Counted from the stretch's first letter, positions 25,358-35,242 are shown. The stretch is DNA of 64,000 nt from Prevotella sp. (GCA_016286995.1 JAEEVA010000009.1:34683-98682), one strand, 5' to 3'. Program-made: numbers and translations. Notes: a model not told the origin generated them from the letters alone.

Positions 25358-26593
25358 TTATTGTTTAGTCCAGTTTTCTATTCTCGTTAATGCTTCTTCT
25401 GTTTTCTCATGGCTATTGAATGCAGTAAAGCGCACATAGCCTTCGCCACTGGGGCCAAAGCCTACACCGGGCGTACAGACAACGTTGGCACCGTAGAGCA
25501 GGGCCTCGAAGAACTGCCACGACCCCATTCCCTCTGAGGTGCGCATCCAGATATAAGGCGCGTTCTCACCACCGTAGACCTCATAGCCTAAGCTACGCAG
25601 ACGGGTGAGCATGCGGTGGGCATTGTCCATATAGTAGTCGATAGTGGTCTGTACCTGCTGTTTACCCTCAGGCGTATAGATGGCCTCGGCAGCGCGCTGC
25701 GAGATGTAGCTGGTACCGTTGAACTTCGTACACTGGCGACGCAGCCATAACTGGTTCAACGGAATGCGCTCGCCCTCGAAGGTGCTGACAGTCACATCCT
25801 TGGGCACTATAGTGTAGCCACAGCGAACGCCTGTGAAACCTGCCGTCTTGGAGAACGAATGGAACTCGACGGCACACTTGCGGGCTCCACGAATCTCGTA
25901 GATAGAGTGTGGGATGTCCGGATCCTGAATATAGGCCTGATAGGCTGCGTCGTAGAGGATGAGAGCGTCGTTCTTCAGCGCGTAGTTCACCCATTTGCGC
26001 AGTTCCTGCTTTGTGATGACCGTACCCGTCGGGTTGTTGGGGTAGCAAAGGTAAATGACATCCACGGGGCGACCCTTCGGCAGCTCGGGAATGAAACCAT
26101 TCTCGGCAGTCGTCGGCAGATAGCGCACATTCGTCCAGCGTCCGTCACGATAATTGCCGCAGCGGCCTATCATCACGTTCGAGTCGATATAGACAGGATA
26201 GATGGGGTCGGTCACGCCAATGAAGTTGTCCCAATGTAACAACTCCTGGAAATTGCCGGTATCCGACTTGGCACCGTCGTTGATGAAAACCTCGTCGATG
26301 CTAAGGTGTACACCACGTGGCAGGAAGTCGTTCTTTAGGATGGCCTCGCGAAGAAAATCATAGCCCTGCTCAGGACCATAGCCGCGAAAACCCTTGATGG
26401 TCCCCATCTCATGAGCAGCCTTGTGCATGGCCTCCACAACAGCAGGTGCCAGGGGTTGCGTCACGTCGCCGATACCCAGACTGATGACATCGGCTTTGGG
26501 ATGCATCACCTTGAAGGCGTTCACCTTCTTGGCGATGTCGGCAAACAGGTAGTTCTGCTGCAGGTTCAGGAAATGAATGTTTACTAATGCCAT
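25358..26593 (-). CDS. dapL: LL-diaminopimelate aminotransferase
   Basis: 411 residues. It converts tetrahydrodipicolinate directly to LL-diaminopimelate with glutamate as donor. The PLP lysine is in FHSFSKTAGFTGVRCGYT; other class I/II marks are YPNNPTGTVITKQEL and ILYDAAYQAY. The N-terminus VNIHFLNLQQNYLFADIAKKVNAF is typical of DapL. Upstream lies dapF (separated by a palindromic repeat), downstream glnN at 16 bp. With Ddh at 55.9 kb the organism encodes two alternative routes to diaminopimelate. Confidence 0.95.
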   Translation of the reverse strand: MALVNIHFLNLQQNYLFADIAKKVNAFKVMHPKADVISLGIGDVTQPLAPAVVEAMHKAAHEMGTIKGFRGYGPEQGYDFLREAILKNDFLPRGVHLSIDEVFINDGAKSDTGNFQELLHWDNFIGVTDPIYPVYIDSNVMIGRCGNYRDGRWTNVRYLPTTAENGFIPELPKGRPVDVIYLCYPNNPTGTVITKQELRKWVNYALKNDALILYDAAYQAYIQDPDIPHSIYEIRGARKCAVEFHSFSKTAGFTGVRCGYTIVPKDVTVSTFEGERIPLNQLWLRRQCTKFNGTSYISQRAAEAIYTPEGKQQVQTTIDYYMDNAHRMLTRLRSLGYEVYGGENAPYIWMRTSEGMGSWQFFEALLYGANVVCTPGVGFGPSGEGYVRFTAFNSHEKTEEALTRIENWTKQ

Positions 26594-26594
26594 A

Positions 26595-26712
26595 TTCTGA
26601 GCCCCCTAAGTTAGGGGGTTGGGGGTCTGAACAAGCGTTTACCAGACCTTTTGTTATTACTACATTTGGAGCCTGCGCCTGTTCAGACCCCTGTCGCCCC
26701 CTAACTTAGGGG
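26595..26712. repeat. CCCCCTAAgTTAGGGGG palindromic element between dapL and dapF
   Basis: Outer ends GCCCCCTAAGTTAGGGGG and its mirror at 26694-26712, inner ends GGGGGTCTGAACA and TGTTCAGACCCC, with a variable middle. A second copy sits inside the response regulator gene (16898-16985). The dapF stop codon (26706-26708) is inside the element. Confidence 0.8.
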
Positions 26713-27524
26713 GCCAAGATCTCGCCATCAAACACAAACTCGGCAGGTCCCGTCATATAGACGTGATTATCACTCTCGCGCCACTCTATGGTAAGCGTGC
26801 CGCCATCCATCACAATGTTGCTTTTCCTGCCAGCCCTGCCTGTCAATACTGCAGCGACAGCTGTAGCACAGGCACCTGTGCCGCAGGCCTGAGTGATACC
26901 GCTACCACGTTCCCAGACACGGGTGCGGATGGTGTCCCCTTGGGGGGATGAAGGGGGGGTAGCGAACTCGATATTGCAGCGTTGTGGGAATGCAAGGTGA
27001 TGTTCCAACAAACGGCCCGTCTCACCCACCATATCCACATTATCAGTAAAGATCACGTAGTGAGGATTGCCCATTGAGACAAATGTTCCCTGGTTAAGTC
27101 CGCGGTTGGACAGAAACTGTGCCTCGTTATCCAACACAGGCTCACCCATATCCACCGTCACACTGTCCACTATATTATTAATAATGTGTAGCAAGAGTGT
27201 CTTTATGCCCGACATCGTGAGCAGTCTGATCTCAGTCTTTTTCGTCAGTCCCCGCTCAAACAGGTATTTGCCAATACAACGGCTCGCATTGCCGCACATC
27301 ATAGCTTCACTTCCATCCGCATTATAGATATGCATAGAGAAGTCAGCCTCAGGAATAGTCGATGCACCAATCAGCACCAGTCCGTCGGAGCCGATACCTT
27401 TATGGCGGTCGCTCCATGCGATGGCTGCTGCCTGCGGGTCGGCAATCTTCTCCTCCATCATATTGACATAGATGTAGTCATTGCCACAACCGTGCATTTT
27501 CGTAAACCTGATTTTTTGTGTCAT
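26706..27524 (-). CDS. dapF: Diaminopimelate epimerase
   Basis: 272 residues from the ATG at 27524; the longer reading to 27692 is rejected because the promoter box (27575-27582) lies inside it. It turns LL- into meso-diaminopimelate. The two catalytic cysteines are in MMCGNASRC and [10 protein letters not shown]; the N-terminal [14 protein letters not shown] is typical. The last residues and the stop codon are written by a palindromic repeat (26595-26712), so the native 3' end has been replaced. Confidence 0.95.
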   Translation of the reverse strand: MTQKIRFTKMHGCGNDYIYVNMMEEKIADPQAAAIAWSDRHKGIGSDGLVLIGASTIPEADFSMHIYNADGSEAMMCGNASRCIGKYLFERGLTKKTEIRLLTMSGIKTLLLHIINNIVDSVTVDMGEPVLDNEAQFLSNRGLNQGTFVSMGNPHYVIFTDNVDMVGETGRLLEHHLAFPQRCNIEFATPPSSPQGDTIRTRVWERGSGITQACGTGACATAVAAVLTGRAGRKSNIVMDGGTLTIEWRESDNHVYMTGPAEFVFDGEILAP

Positions 27525-27574
27525 ATTGTTACTATTATTTGAAGTTTGCTGTCTTTTTGTTATATTTTCAACTG

Positions 27575-27582
27575 CAAAGGTA
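27575..27582 (-). promoter_or_regulatory. -7 promoter element of dapF-dapL-glnN
   Basis: TACCTTTG on the minus strand, 50 bp upstream of the dapF start. Confidence 0.6.
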
Positions 27583-27801
27583 TACAAAAAGTCATAAACC
27601 ACAAAGAAATATCTCCGTTTTGTTTGCAAAAAAAGTAAATAAATATCATTTTGTAAAGTTTTCAGCCGTAAGTCAGTCCAGTTTATTGACACTTCGACAG
27701 CATATCACACCGTTTTCTTGCAAAGTGTCAGTTCGACACGCGTTACATCCATATATCCCACTTTTTTTGTTTAAGTAAAGGGGTAATTCAATAGTTTTTT
27801 G

Positions 27802-27809
27802 TATTTTTG
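27802..27809 (+). promoter_or_regulatory. -7 promoter element of the glycerate kinase gene
   Basis: TATTTTTG on the plus strand, 18 bp before the first candidate start at 27828. Confidence 0.5.
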
Positions 27810-27827
27810 CAGCGGCATTACATCTAA

Positions 27828-28937
27828 ATGAGCAAAATTATCATGATGAAGAAAATAATAGTAGCTATTGATTCGTTCAAGGGGTGTCTGACATCAGTTG
27901 AGGCAAATCAGGCAGCTGTAAGGGGTATTCTCGACAAGATGCCTGATGTGGAGGTAGTACAGGTGCCTGTGAGTGATGGCGGTGAGGGATTCTTAGAGGC
28001 GTTCCTGGCGACGAAGGGCGGTAAGCTGGTGGATATCACAGTAAAAGACCCTCTGATGCGGCCCATCGTGGCACAGTATCTGTTACAAGGCGATACGGCG
28101 GTGATAGAGATTGCCAAAGCCAGCGGACTGACGTTGCTCACAGCAGAAGAAAGAAATCCTATGGTGGCAACGAGTTACGGCACGGGTCAGTTAGTGGTAG
28201 ATGCCGTAAGAAGAGGGTGCAGGCACATCATCGTTGGACTGGGCGGAAGCGCTACCAGCGATTGCGGCACAGGGATGCTACGGGCGATCATCGACAGTTT
28301 TGCAGAACATGGCTGCTGGGATGATGTGCACGAACTGGATGACGTGCGCTTCACGATAGCGACGGACGTCACCAATCCGCTATGTGGCGAACAAGGCGCA
28401 GCACATGTCTTTGCACCTCAGAAGGGAGCTACGCCAGAGATGGTCGTAGCCCTTGGTGCTCGTGCCAAACGTTTTGCAGAGGCCTCTGCCAAGCATCTCG
28501 GTCGTGACTGCCAGAACATGCCCGGGGCAGGCGCCGCAGGCGGCTTGGGCTACGCTTTCCTGCAATATATGCATGCCGACTGTCGCTCAGGCATCGATCT
28601 CCTATTAGATACCATCCATTTCGACGACCTACTGCAAAATACTGACCTCGTGATTACTGGCGAAGGCTCTGCTGAACGCCAGACGCTCATGGGTAAACTT
28701 CCCTTCGGCATCCTCCAGCGAGCCCAAAAACACGGCGTGCCCGTTCTGTTAATAGCCGGTCGCATAGCCGATGACCAACTCCTCCTTGATGCCGGCTTCT
28801 CCCGCGTCGCCTGCATCAATCCTCCCGGCATACCCCTTGAAATAGCGATGCAGCCAGAAACGGCGAAGGAAAACATCAGGCATATTTTGGCCTCGGCTGG
28901 TGATGCATATACGCTTAATGACTACACCCTTATATAG
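27828..28937 (+). CDS. Glycerate kinase (GlxK/GarK type)
   Basis: 369 residues if started at 27828; starts at 27843 or 27846 give MKKIIVAIDSFKGCLTS, the usual family beginning, so the first few residues are uncertain. It phosphorylates glycerate. Family blocks: VPVSDGGEGFLEAF, GLGGSATSDCGTGML, FTIATDVTNPLCGEQGAAHVFAPQKGA, PGAGAAGGLGYAF, DLVITGEGS. Cytoplasmic. Monocistronic, convergent with gltD. Confidence 0.94.
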   Translation: MSKIIMMKKIIVAIDSFKGCLTSVEANQAAVRGILDKMPDVEVVQVPVSDGGEGFLEAFLATKGGKLVDITVKDPLMRPIVAQYLLQGDTAVIEIAKASGLTLLTAEERNPMVATSYGTGQLVVDAVRRGCRHIIVGLGGSATSDCGTGMLRAIIDSFAEHGCWDDVHELDDVRFTIATDVTNPLCGEQGAAHVFAPQKGATPEMVVALGARAKRFAEASAKHLGRDCQNMPGAGAAGGLGYAFLQYMHADCRSGIDLLLDTIHFDDLLQNTDLVITGEGSAERQTLMGKLPFGILQRAQKHGVPVLLIAGRIADDQLLLDAGFSRVACINPPGIPLEIAMQPETAKENIRHILASAGDAYTLNDYTLI

Positions 28938-28950
28938 AGACGGTTGATTG

Positions 28951-30381
28951 TTAATGTTCGAGGAAGGCGGCAACCTTCTTGGCGGTGTCGCGGCCAGAGG
29001 CGAGGGCGCGGACCACAAGGGAGGCACCGTTGGCGGAGTCGCCACAGACGAAGACGTTGTCCGGATAGGCGGGATGCTCAGGTTTGAGGAATCCCATGGC
29101 CAGCAGGACCAGCTCGGCCTTGATGATTTCGGGTTTGCCCTTCTCGACCATGATGGGACGACCGCCGGCGGGGTTGGGCTGCCAGTCGATTTCCTGTACC
29201 TTGACGCCTATGAGGTGGCCGTTCTCGCCTAGGAACTCCAGGGTGTTGATGTTCCAGCGGCGGGTGCAACCTTCCTCATGCGAAGAGGTGGTCTTGAGGG
29301 TGCGGGGCCAGTTGGGCCAGGGGTTCTGGGGGTCATCGGGACCTTCGACGGGCTTAGGCATAATCTCAATCTGTGTAACGCTCTTGCAGCCCTGACGGTG
29401 GGCGGTGCCGATGCAGTCGGAGCCGGTATCACCACCACCAATCACGAGGACATTCTTACCCTTGGCGGTGATGCGTTCATCCTTGCTGAACTCCATGCCG
29501 GCGAGGACGCGGTTCTGCTGAGAGAGCAGTTCAAGGGCGAAGTGGACGCCCTTGAGGTCGCGTCCGGGGACCTTGAGGTCGCGGGCGGTAGGGGTGCCTG
29601 ATGCCATCACGATGGCATCGAATTGAGAATTGACAATTGACAATTGAGAATTATGATTACCTTGGTCCGCTGCATTTGCGCCTTGAGACATATCATAATT
29701 CTCAATTCTCAATTCTCCATTCTCAATTGATACGGCACTGCCGTAGACAAACTCTATGCCTTCCTGTTCGAGCAGAGCGATGCGGCGGTCGATGAGAGCC
29801 TTGTTGAGCTTGAAGTTGGGGATGCCGTAGCGGAGGAGGCCACCGGCGGCTTCGTTCTTCTCGAAGACTGTGACGGTGTAGCCCATGTGGTTCAGGTCGT
29901 TGGCGGCAGCGAGACCGGCAGGACCGGCACCGATGACGGCGACCTTCTTACCATTGCGCTTAATATCGGTGCGAGGAGTTATAAAGCCCTCCTGGAAGGC
30001 CATCTCGGTGATGGCGGCCTCATCCTCGCGGTTGGTGGTGGGCTCGTGGTTGAAGCGGTTCAGCACGCAGGCCTTTTCGCAGAGTGCGGGACAGATGCGG
30101 CCGGTGAACTCGGGGAAGGGGTTGGTGCTGTTGAGCAACTGGTAGGCGAGTTCGAAGTCGCCTTTGTACAGAGCGTCGTTCCATTCGGGCGCCTTGTTGC
30201 CCAGCGGACAGGCCCAGTGGCAGAAGGGTACGCCGCAGTCCATGCAGCGCGAGGCCTGCAGTTTGCGTTCGCGAGTGCTGAGCGTCTGCTCGACCTCGCC
30301 AAAATCGTGGATTCTATCGTGAATCGGACGGTAGCCCGCCTCCTGGCGGTGTATCTCTAAAAATGCTTTCGGATTTCCCAT
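28951..30381 (-). CDS. gltD: Glutamate synthase small (beta) subunit
   Basis: 476 residues. The N-terminus carries the Fe-S cysteines CMDCGVPFCHWACPLGN, then an FAD site (VIGAGPAGLAAANDLNHMGYTVTVFEK) and an NADPH site (VIGGGDTGSDCIG). It feeds electrons to GltB in the GOGAT reaction. Residues ~216-251 (IENGELRIENYDMS...NHNSQLSIVNSQF) are an in-frame insert made of inverted heptamer-word repeats around a short core (29623-29738); the normal protein would join SAVS directly to FDAIVMASG. Downstream of gltB across a 99-bp repeat. Confidence 0.96.
   Translation of the reverse strand: MGNPKAFLEIHRQEAGYRPIHDRIHDFGEVEQTLSTRERKLQASRCMDCGVPFCHWACPLGNKAPEWNDALYKGDFELAYQLLNSTNPFPEFTGRICPALCEKACVLNRFNHEPTTNREDEAAITEMAFQEGFITPRTDIKRNGKKVAVIGAGPAGLAAANDLNHMGYTVTVFEKNEAAGGLLRYGIPNFKLNKALIDRRIALLEQEGIEFVYGSAVSIENGELRIENYDMSQGANAADQGNHNSQLSIVNSQFDAIVMASGTPTARDLKVPGRDLKGVHFALELLSQQNRVLAGMEFSKDERITAKGKNVLVIGGGDTGSDCIGTAHRQGCKSVTQIEIMPKPVEGPDDPQNPWPNWPRTLKTTSSHEEGCTRRWNINTLEFLGENGHLIGVKVQEIDWQPNPAGGRPIMVEKGKPEIIKAELVLLAMGFLKPEHPAYPDNVFVCGDSANGASLVVRALASGRDTAKKVAAFLEH
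29623..29738. repeat. Inverted-repeat element inserted in gltD
   Basis: Arms of AATTGAGA/AATTGACA heptamers at both ends, inverted, with inner marks AATTATGATTACC (29649-29661) and ACATATCATAATT (29688-29700). The same inner marks flank a longer core in the intergenic region at 62141-62217. The insert keeps the gltD frame open. Confidence 0.75.
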
Positions 30382-30396
30382 TGTCTTTATTTTTAT

Positions 30397-30495
30397 GGAA
30401 ACGAATTAGAATAATTGGAACGAATTATAACGAATAGTATTTTTTTTTCTCATTCGTGGATTTATTATTCTCATTATTCCAATTCGTTTCAGTTA
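30397..30495. repeat. 99-bp palindromic element between gltB and gltD (copy 1)
   Basis: Nearly identical, in opposite genomic orientation, to 37948-38046. Its own ends are inverted repeats of about 18 bp (GAAACGAATTGGAATAAT and mirror). Relative to transcription both copies start directly after the upstream gene; here the first three bases are the gltB stop codon. Confidence 0.85.
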
Positions 30496-33400
30496 ATAAT
30501 CTCGTTGAATGTCAGATATTTTGTCTCTCAGTTTCTTCATCTGCTCTTCCTGCAGCACGCGTTTGTACTCGATGGGCACCACCTGGATGAAGTCCTCGAT
30601 GTAGCGGTGCCAGTCGTCGAGCATGCGACCGGCGAGGGCCGAGCCGGTGTGCAGATAGTGCTGGCGGATGAGCTCGAGCAGTTCTTTGCGCGAGACGCTG
30701 TCCTCAACCAGCGAAAGCTCCACCATGTCCATGTTGCAGAAGTAGTCGAACGTGTGGTCGGGGTCGTACACGTAAGCCACGCCTCCCGACATACCTGCAG
30801 CGAAGTTGCGGCCCGTCTTGCCGAGCACCACTACACGACCGCCTGTCATGTACTCGCAGCAATGGTCACCAGCACCCTCGATGACGGCGATGGCACCCGA
30901 GTTACGCACGCCGAAGCGCTCACCCACCTTACCATTGATATAGAGTTCGCCGGAGGTGGCGCCGTAGAGGCCGGTATTACCTGCGATAATGTTTTCTTCG
31001 GCCTTAAAGTCGTCGCTGCGACGGGCTGGAGGCAGGATAGAGATGCGACCGCCCGAGAGGCCCTTGCCGAAGTAGTCGTTGGTCTCGCCTTCGAGCCTGA
31101 TGTCGAGGCCGCGCACGGCAAAGGCGCCGAAGCTCTGACCAGCCGAGCCCTTGAACTTAATCTTAATGGTGCCGTCGGGCAGACCCTGTTCGCCGTACTT
31201 CTGGGCAATCACACCACTCAGCATGGTGCCCACAGCGCGATCGGTATTCTTGATGGCATAGTCGAGCGTCACCTCCTCCTGGTTCTCGATGGCCTTTTGG
31301 GCGGCGCGGATGATTTCCTCGTCCTTGACACCACTGACCTTCGTAAAGGCGCCACGGTCCCAGTAGAGGGCTTTTTCACTTTCAGGCTTGTGCAGCAGAC
31401 GGGCAAAGTCGATGGTGCGCCATTTCTCGACGACGGCGGAACCCGATGCTGACGCCTCGGGCACGACGGCTTCGATGAGTTCGGTGTGGCCGATGATCTC
31501 CTTCAACGAGTGGACGCCGATTTCGGCGAGGTATTCGCGCACCTGCTCGGCCAGGAACGTAAAGAAATTCACCACATACTCTGCCCTACCCTCGAAGTGC
31601 TTGCGCAGCTCCGGGTTCTGGGTGGCCACACCCATGGGACAGGTATTGGTATTACACTTACGCATCATCACGCAGCCCAGCACAATCAGGGGCAGCGTAC
31701 CGAACGAGAACTCATCGGCACCGAGCATCGCCATGATAATCACGTCTTTCGCGGTCTTCAACTGACCGTCGGTCTGCAGGCGAACCTGATTACGCAGGCC
31801 GTTCATCACCAGCGTCTGCTGGGTCTCGGCCAGTCCGATTTCGGGACTGATACCTGCAAAGCGCATGCTCGAAGCGGGCGAAGCACCCGTACCACCCTCG
31901 GCACCGCTGATGACGATCAGATCGGCCTTGGCCTTAGCCACACCAGCGGCAATGGTTCCTACACCACTCTCGGCTACCAGCTTGACGCTGACGGCAGCGG
32001 TAGGGTTGATATTCTTCAGGTCGAAGATGAGCTGCGCCAGGTCCTCGATACTATAGATGTCGTGATGAGGTGGCGGCGAAATGAGCGAGATGCCAGGAAT
32101 GGCGTTACGGGTCTTGGCGATAATCTCGTTGACCTTAAAGCCGGGCAGCTGTCCGCCCTCACCGGGCTTCGCACCCTGGGCCACCTTAATCTGTATTTCT
32201 TCAGCATTCACCAGATATTCAGCGGTAACGCCGAAACGTCCTGATGCAATCTGCTTGGTCTTACTACTCAGCGAAACACCGTCCACCTCGGTATGATATC
32301 TGGCGTTGTCCTCGCCACCCTCACCAGTGTTGCTTCGTGTACCAAGCTTGTTCATGGCCAGCGCAAGTGCTTCGTGGGCCTCGATGCTCAGGGCGCCAAA
32401 CGACATGGCACCTGTCACGAAGTGCTTGACGATGCTCTCCACGGGCTCAACCTCGTCGATGGGAATGGGAGCCTCACCCCCAGCCCCTTTCCCAGAGGCG
32501 AGGGGAGCAGATATCTTCTTAAAGGTCAGGAAGTCGCGCAGGAAAATGGGGCTCTCCTTTTCGTCGACAGTCTTTGCCCAGTCTTTGAATTTCTCGTATG
32601 AACCTTGACGGCAAGCAAGCTGCAGCTTCGCAATGGTCTCAGGATTCCAAGCGTGCTTGATACCATCCTTGCGCCAAGCAAACTGACCGTTGTTGGGCAG
32701 GTGACCACTCCCCTCGCCCCTTGGAGAGGGGTCGGGGGTGAGGCTTTCCTTGCGCAGGCGGACGGCGTCCCTTGCAATCTCTTTCAGGCCTATGCCGCCG
32801 ATGGTACTCACCTCCGTTCCGAAGTAGCGGCGCAGCAGGTCTTCGCTCAGTCCGATGCTCTCGAAAATCTTGGCACCGCGGTAGCTGCGGATGGTAGAGA
32901 TACCCATCTTCGACATAATCTTCTTCAGGCCCTTATCGACAGCCTTAATGTAGTGGGTTTCAGCCGTGGCGTAATCTTCCTGAATCTTGTGTTTCTTTAC
33001 CAGATTGTCGAGTACGGCAAACGTCATGTACGGACAAATGGCGCTGGCACCATAACCTAAGAGCAGAGCAGCGTGCATCACCTCGCGAATCTCACCGCTC
33101 TCAACAATCAGAGCTGTCTGCACACGCTTGCCAACATTGATCAGATAGTGGTGAACAGCGCTGACTGCCAACAGAGACGGAATAGCTGCACGCTTTTCGT
33201 CAATGTCACGATCAGTAAGGATGATATAGTTCACACCCTCGTCAACACTCACCTCTGCATCGTGACAGAGTTTTTCGAGTGCTTGCCGCAAGCCCTCTTC
33301 ACCTTTATCCATATCAAAGAGAATGGGAAGTTTTTTGGTATTGAAACCCTTGTAGCGGATGTTACATAATATATCAAGTTGTGTGTTGGTCAATATGGGT

Positions 33401-35151
33401 TGTGGCAGGCGCACCATCTTACAGTTCGAGGCATCTGGCGTCAAGATGTTAGTACCTACGGCACCTATGTACTCCGTAAGGCTCATCACGAGTTCCTCGC
33501 GGATGGGGTCGATGGCAGGATTTGTCACCTGTGCGAACTGCTGACGGAAGTAGTTGAACAGCACCTGCGGACGGTCGCTGATGACGGCCAGCGGGGTGTC
33601 ATTACCCATGGCAGCGACGGGTTCCTGTCCGGCTGTGGCCATTGGGATGATGGTTTTGTCGATGTCCTCCTGACCGAAACCAAAAGTCACCAACTTGCTT
33701 TGCAAGTCGCTCACACCATTGTCCACATGACGGCCACTCTTCAACTTCTCCAACTGTACGCGGTTCTCGTTCAGCCACTCGCGATAAGGATGGGCCTTGG
33801 CGAGCTTTTCCTTGATTTCGCCGTCGTAGTATATCTTTCCTTCTTGGGTATCGATCAGCAGAATCTTACCTGGCTGCAGGCGACCTTTCGATACCACATC
33901 GCCTGGCTCGAAGTCCATCACTCCCACCTCAGAGGCCACGACCATCATACCCTGCTTCGTAATCGTATAGCGGCTGGGGCGCAGGCCGTTGCGGTCTAAC
34001 ATACCGCCTGCATACCGGCCGTCCGAAAAGAGCAGTGCGGCAGGGCCGTCCCACGGTTCCATCAAGATTGAATGGTATTCATAGAAGGCCTTCAAGTCTT
34101 CCGAGATAGGATTCTTGTCATTGAACGACTCAGGCACCAGAATGGCCATCGCCTGAGGCAGCGAGAGACCGCTCATCATCAAAAACTCAAAGACGTTGTC
34201 AAGGCTGGCAGAATCACTCATACCCTCCTGCACGATGGGACGCAGATCCTTGATGTTGCCCAGCGCCTCGCTGTTGAGCACACTCTCACGTGCCTTCATC
34301 CATCCACGGTTACCACGAATGGTATTGATCTCACCATTGTGCGCCAACAGTCTGAACGGCTGTGCTAACTTCCATTTGGGGAACGTGTTAGTGCTAAAGC
34401 GAGAGTGAACCAATGCCAGTCCGCTCGTAAAGTAGTCGTTCGACAAATCAGGGAAGTAGCGTCGCAGCTGTCCACTGGTCAACATGCCCTTATAGATAAT
34501 ATTCTTTGAGGAGAGGGAGCAGATATAGAAATCAGACTCTCCACCCTGCCCCTCCCTGTCAGGGAGAGGAGCAGAGAGCTTGGCTACCCTATTCTCAATT
34601 CTCTTTCTTATTATATATAATGTACGCTCGAAGGCTTTTTCTTCTTCGACAGGGTTGTAATCACTCCCCTCGCCCTTTGGAGATGGGCCGGGGGTGAGGC
34701 TTCTCTTCACGAAAATCTGCTTGATGGCGGGTTCCACCTCGCGGGCAGCCACACCCAGCACCTCGGGGTTCGTAGGTACCGTACGCAGATGCATCAGCTG
34801 CAGGCCCTCACGCTCAATCTCCTCGATCATCACGCTCAGTATCTGCTGCTGGGCTTTCTCGTCCTTAGGCAGGAATACCAAACCTGTGCCGTACTTTCCC
34901 TTTTCGGGCACGGGGATACCCTGCAACAAAATAAACTCGTGGGGAATCTGTACCATGATACCCGCACCATCACCGGTCTTGTCGCGTGTCTCCGCACCGC
35001 GATGCTCCATATTTTCAAGCACCTTCAATGCATTGTCCACCAGTTCGTGACTTTTTCCGCCGTGAATGTTTACCACCATTCCCACGCCACAAGCATCGTG
35101 CTCGTATTCGCTTCGATATAGTCCTTTTTGTTGAAGTTTGCAATGTGTCAT
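30493..35151 (-). CDS. gltB: Glutamate synthase large (alpha) subunit with four in-frame repeat inserts
   Basis: 1,552 residues. After a propeptide the glutaminase domain starts at Cys21 (DACGVGMVVNIHGG). The FMN domain shows GAEGGTGASPASSMRFAGI, the 3Fe-4S cysteines are in CVMMRKCNTNTCPMGVATQ, and the C-terminal GXGXG domain ends the protein. It makes glutamate from glutamine and 2-oxoglutarate with GltD. Four copies of a ~38-bp GC-rich repeat add about 13-residue stretches near residues 151, 193, 803 and 882 (LTPGPSPKGEGS, APLPDREGQGG, LTPDPSPRGEGS, APLASGKGAGGE). The promoter carries the nitrogen-region motif. Confidence 0.97.
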   Translation of the reverse strand: MTHCKLQQKGLYRSEYEHDACGVGMVVNIHGGKSHELVDNALKVLENMEHRGAETRDKTGDGAGIMVQIPHEFILLQGIPVPEKGKYGTGLVFLPKDEKAQQQILSVMIEEIEREGLQLMHLRTVPTNPEVLGVAAREVEPAIKQIFVKRSLTPGPSPKGEGSDYNPVEEEKAFERTLYIIRKRIENRVAKLSAPLPDREGQGGESDFYICSLSSKNIIYKGMLTSGQLRRYFPDLSNDYFTSGLALVHSRFSTNTFPKWKLAQPFRLLAHNGEINTIRGNRGWMKARESVLNSEALGNIKDLRPIVQEGMSDSASLDNVFEFLMMSGLSLPQAMAILVPESFNDKNPISEDLKAFYEYHSILMEPWDGPAALLFSDGRYAGGMLDRNGLRPSRYTITKQGMMVVASEVGVMDFEPGDVVSKGRLQPGKILLIDTQEGKIYYDGEIKEKLAKAHPYREWLNENRVQLEKLKSGRHVDNGVSDLQSKLVTFGFGQEDIDKTIIPMATAGQEPVAAMGNDTPLAVISDRPQVLFNYFRQQFAQVTNPAIDPIREELVMSLTEYIGAVGTNILTPDASNCKMVRLPQPILTNTQLDILCNIRYKGFNTKKLPILFDMDKGEEGLRQALEKLCHDAEVSVDEGVNYIILTDRDIDEKRAAIPSLLAVSAVHHYLINVGKRVQTALIVESGEIREVMHAALLLGYGASAICPYMTFAVLDNLVKKHKIQEDYATAETHYIKAVDKGLKKIMSKMGISTIRSYRGAKIFESIGLSEDLLRRYFGTEVSTIGGIGLKEIARDAVRLRKESLTPDPSPRGEGSGHLPNNGQFAWRKDGIKHAWNPETIAKLQLACRQGSYEKFKDWAKTVDEKESPIFLRDFLTFKKISAPLASGKGAGGEAPIPIDEVEPVESIVKHFVTGAMSFGALSIEAHEALALAMNKLGTRSNTGEGGEDNARYHTEVDGVSLSSKTKQIASGRFGVTAEYLVNAEEIQIKVAQGAKPGEGGQLPGFKVNEIIAKTRNAIPGISLISPPPHHDIYSIEDLAQLIFDLKNINPTAAVSVKLVAESGVGTIAAGVAKAKADLIVISGAEGGTGASPASSMRFAGISPEIGLAETQQTLVMNGLRNQVRLQTDGQLKTAKDVIIMAMLGADEFSFGTLPLIVLGCVMMRKCNTNTCPMGVATQNPELRKHFEGRAEYVVNFFTFLAEQVREYLAEIGVHSLKEIIGHTELIEAVVPEASASGSAVVEKWRTIDFARLLHKPESEKALYWDRGAFTKVSGVKDEEIIRAAQKAIENQEEVTLDYAIKNTDRAVGTMLSGVIAQKYGEQGLPDGTIKIKFKGSAGQSFGAFAVRGLDIRLEGETNDYFGKGLSGGRISILPPARRSDDFKAEENIIAGNTGLYGATSGELYINGKVGERFGVRNSGAIAVIEGAGDHCCEYMTGGRVVVLGKTGRNFAAGMSGGVAYVYDPDHTFDYFCNMDMVELSLVEDSVSRKELLELIRQHYLHTGSALAGRMLDDWHRYIEDFIQVVPIEYKRVLQEEQMKKLRDKISDIQRDY
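32471..32508. repeat. GC-rich 38-bp in-frame repeat, gltB copy 4
   Basis: GCCTCACCCCCAGCCCC...GGCGAGGGGAGC on the plus strand. Read on the coding strand it gives SAPLASGKGAGGEA at residue ~882. The inner part CCCCTTT..AGGCGAGGGG can fold into a hairpin. Confidence 0.8.
32707..32744. repeat. GC-rich 38-bp in-frame repeat, gltB copy 3
   Basis: ACTCCCCTCGCCCCTTGG...GGGGGTGAGGC on the plus strand. The coding strand gives [13 protein letters not shown] at residue ~803, i.e. opposite orientation to the copy at 32471. Confidence 0.8.
34537..34575. repeat. GC-rich in-frame repeat, gltB copy 2 (diverged)
   Basis: CTCTCCACCCTGCCCCTCC...GGGAGAGGAGCAGAG; coding strand gives LSAPLPDREGQGGES at residue ~193. 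More diverged than the others. Confidence 0.65.
34663..34700. repeat. GC-rich 38-bp in-frame repeat, gltB copy 1
   Basis: ACTCCCCTCGCCCTTTGG...GGGGGTGAGGC on the plus strand; the coding strand gives SLTPGPSPKGEGS at residue ~151. Confidence 0.8.
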
Positions 35152-35242
35152 ATTATCCTTCTTCGTAATTACTTCTCTTTATAGGTACTCAGACAAGCAA
35201 GGCTCGGAGTCCTTTTTGTATCAATCTGTACAATTTCAACTG

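Noticed and set aside
27613..27617. Nitrogen-region operator at dapF
   Set aside because: At the position where GTAAG should lie relative to the dapF -7 box there is no match, and TTTTAAC is also missing at the required distance.
27525..27692. N-terminal extension of DapF
   Set aside because: It includes the promoter box and has no similarity to DapF; the ATG at 27524 gives the normal N-terminus.
32471..34700. CRISPR array because of several similar short repeats in gltB
   Set aside because: The repeats are in frame, in both orientations, unevenly spaced by hundreds of bases, and shared with other genes.
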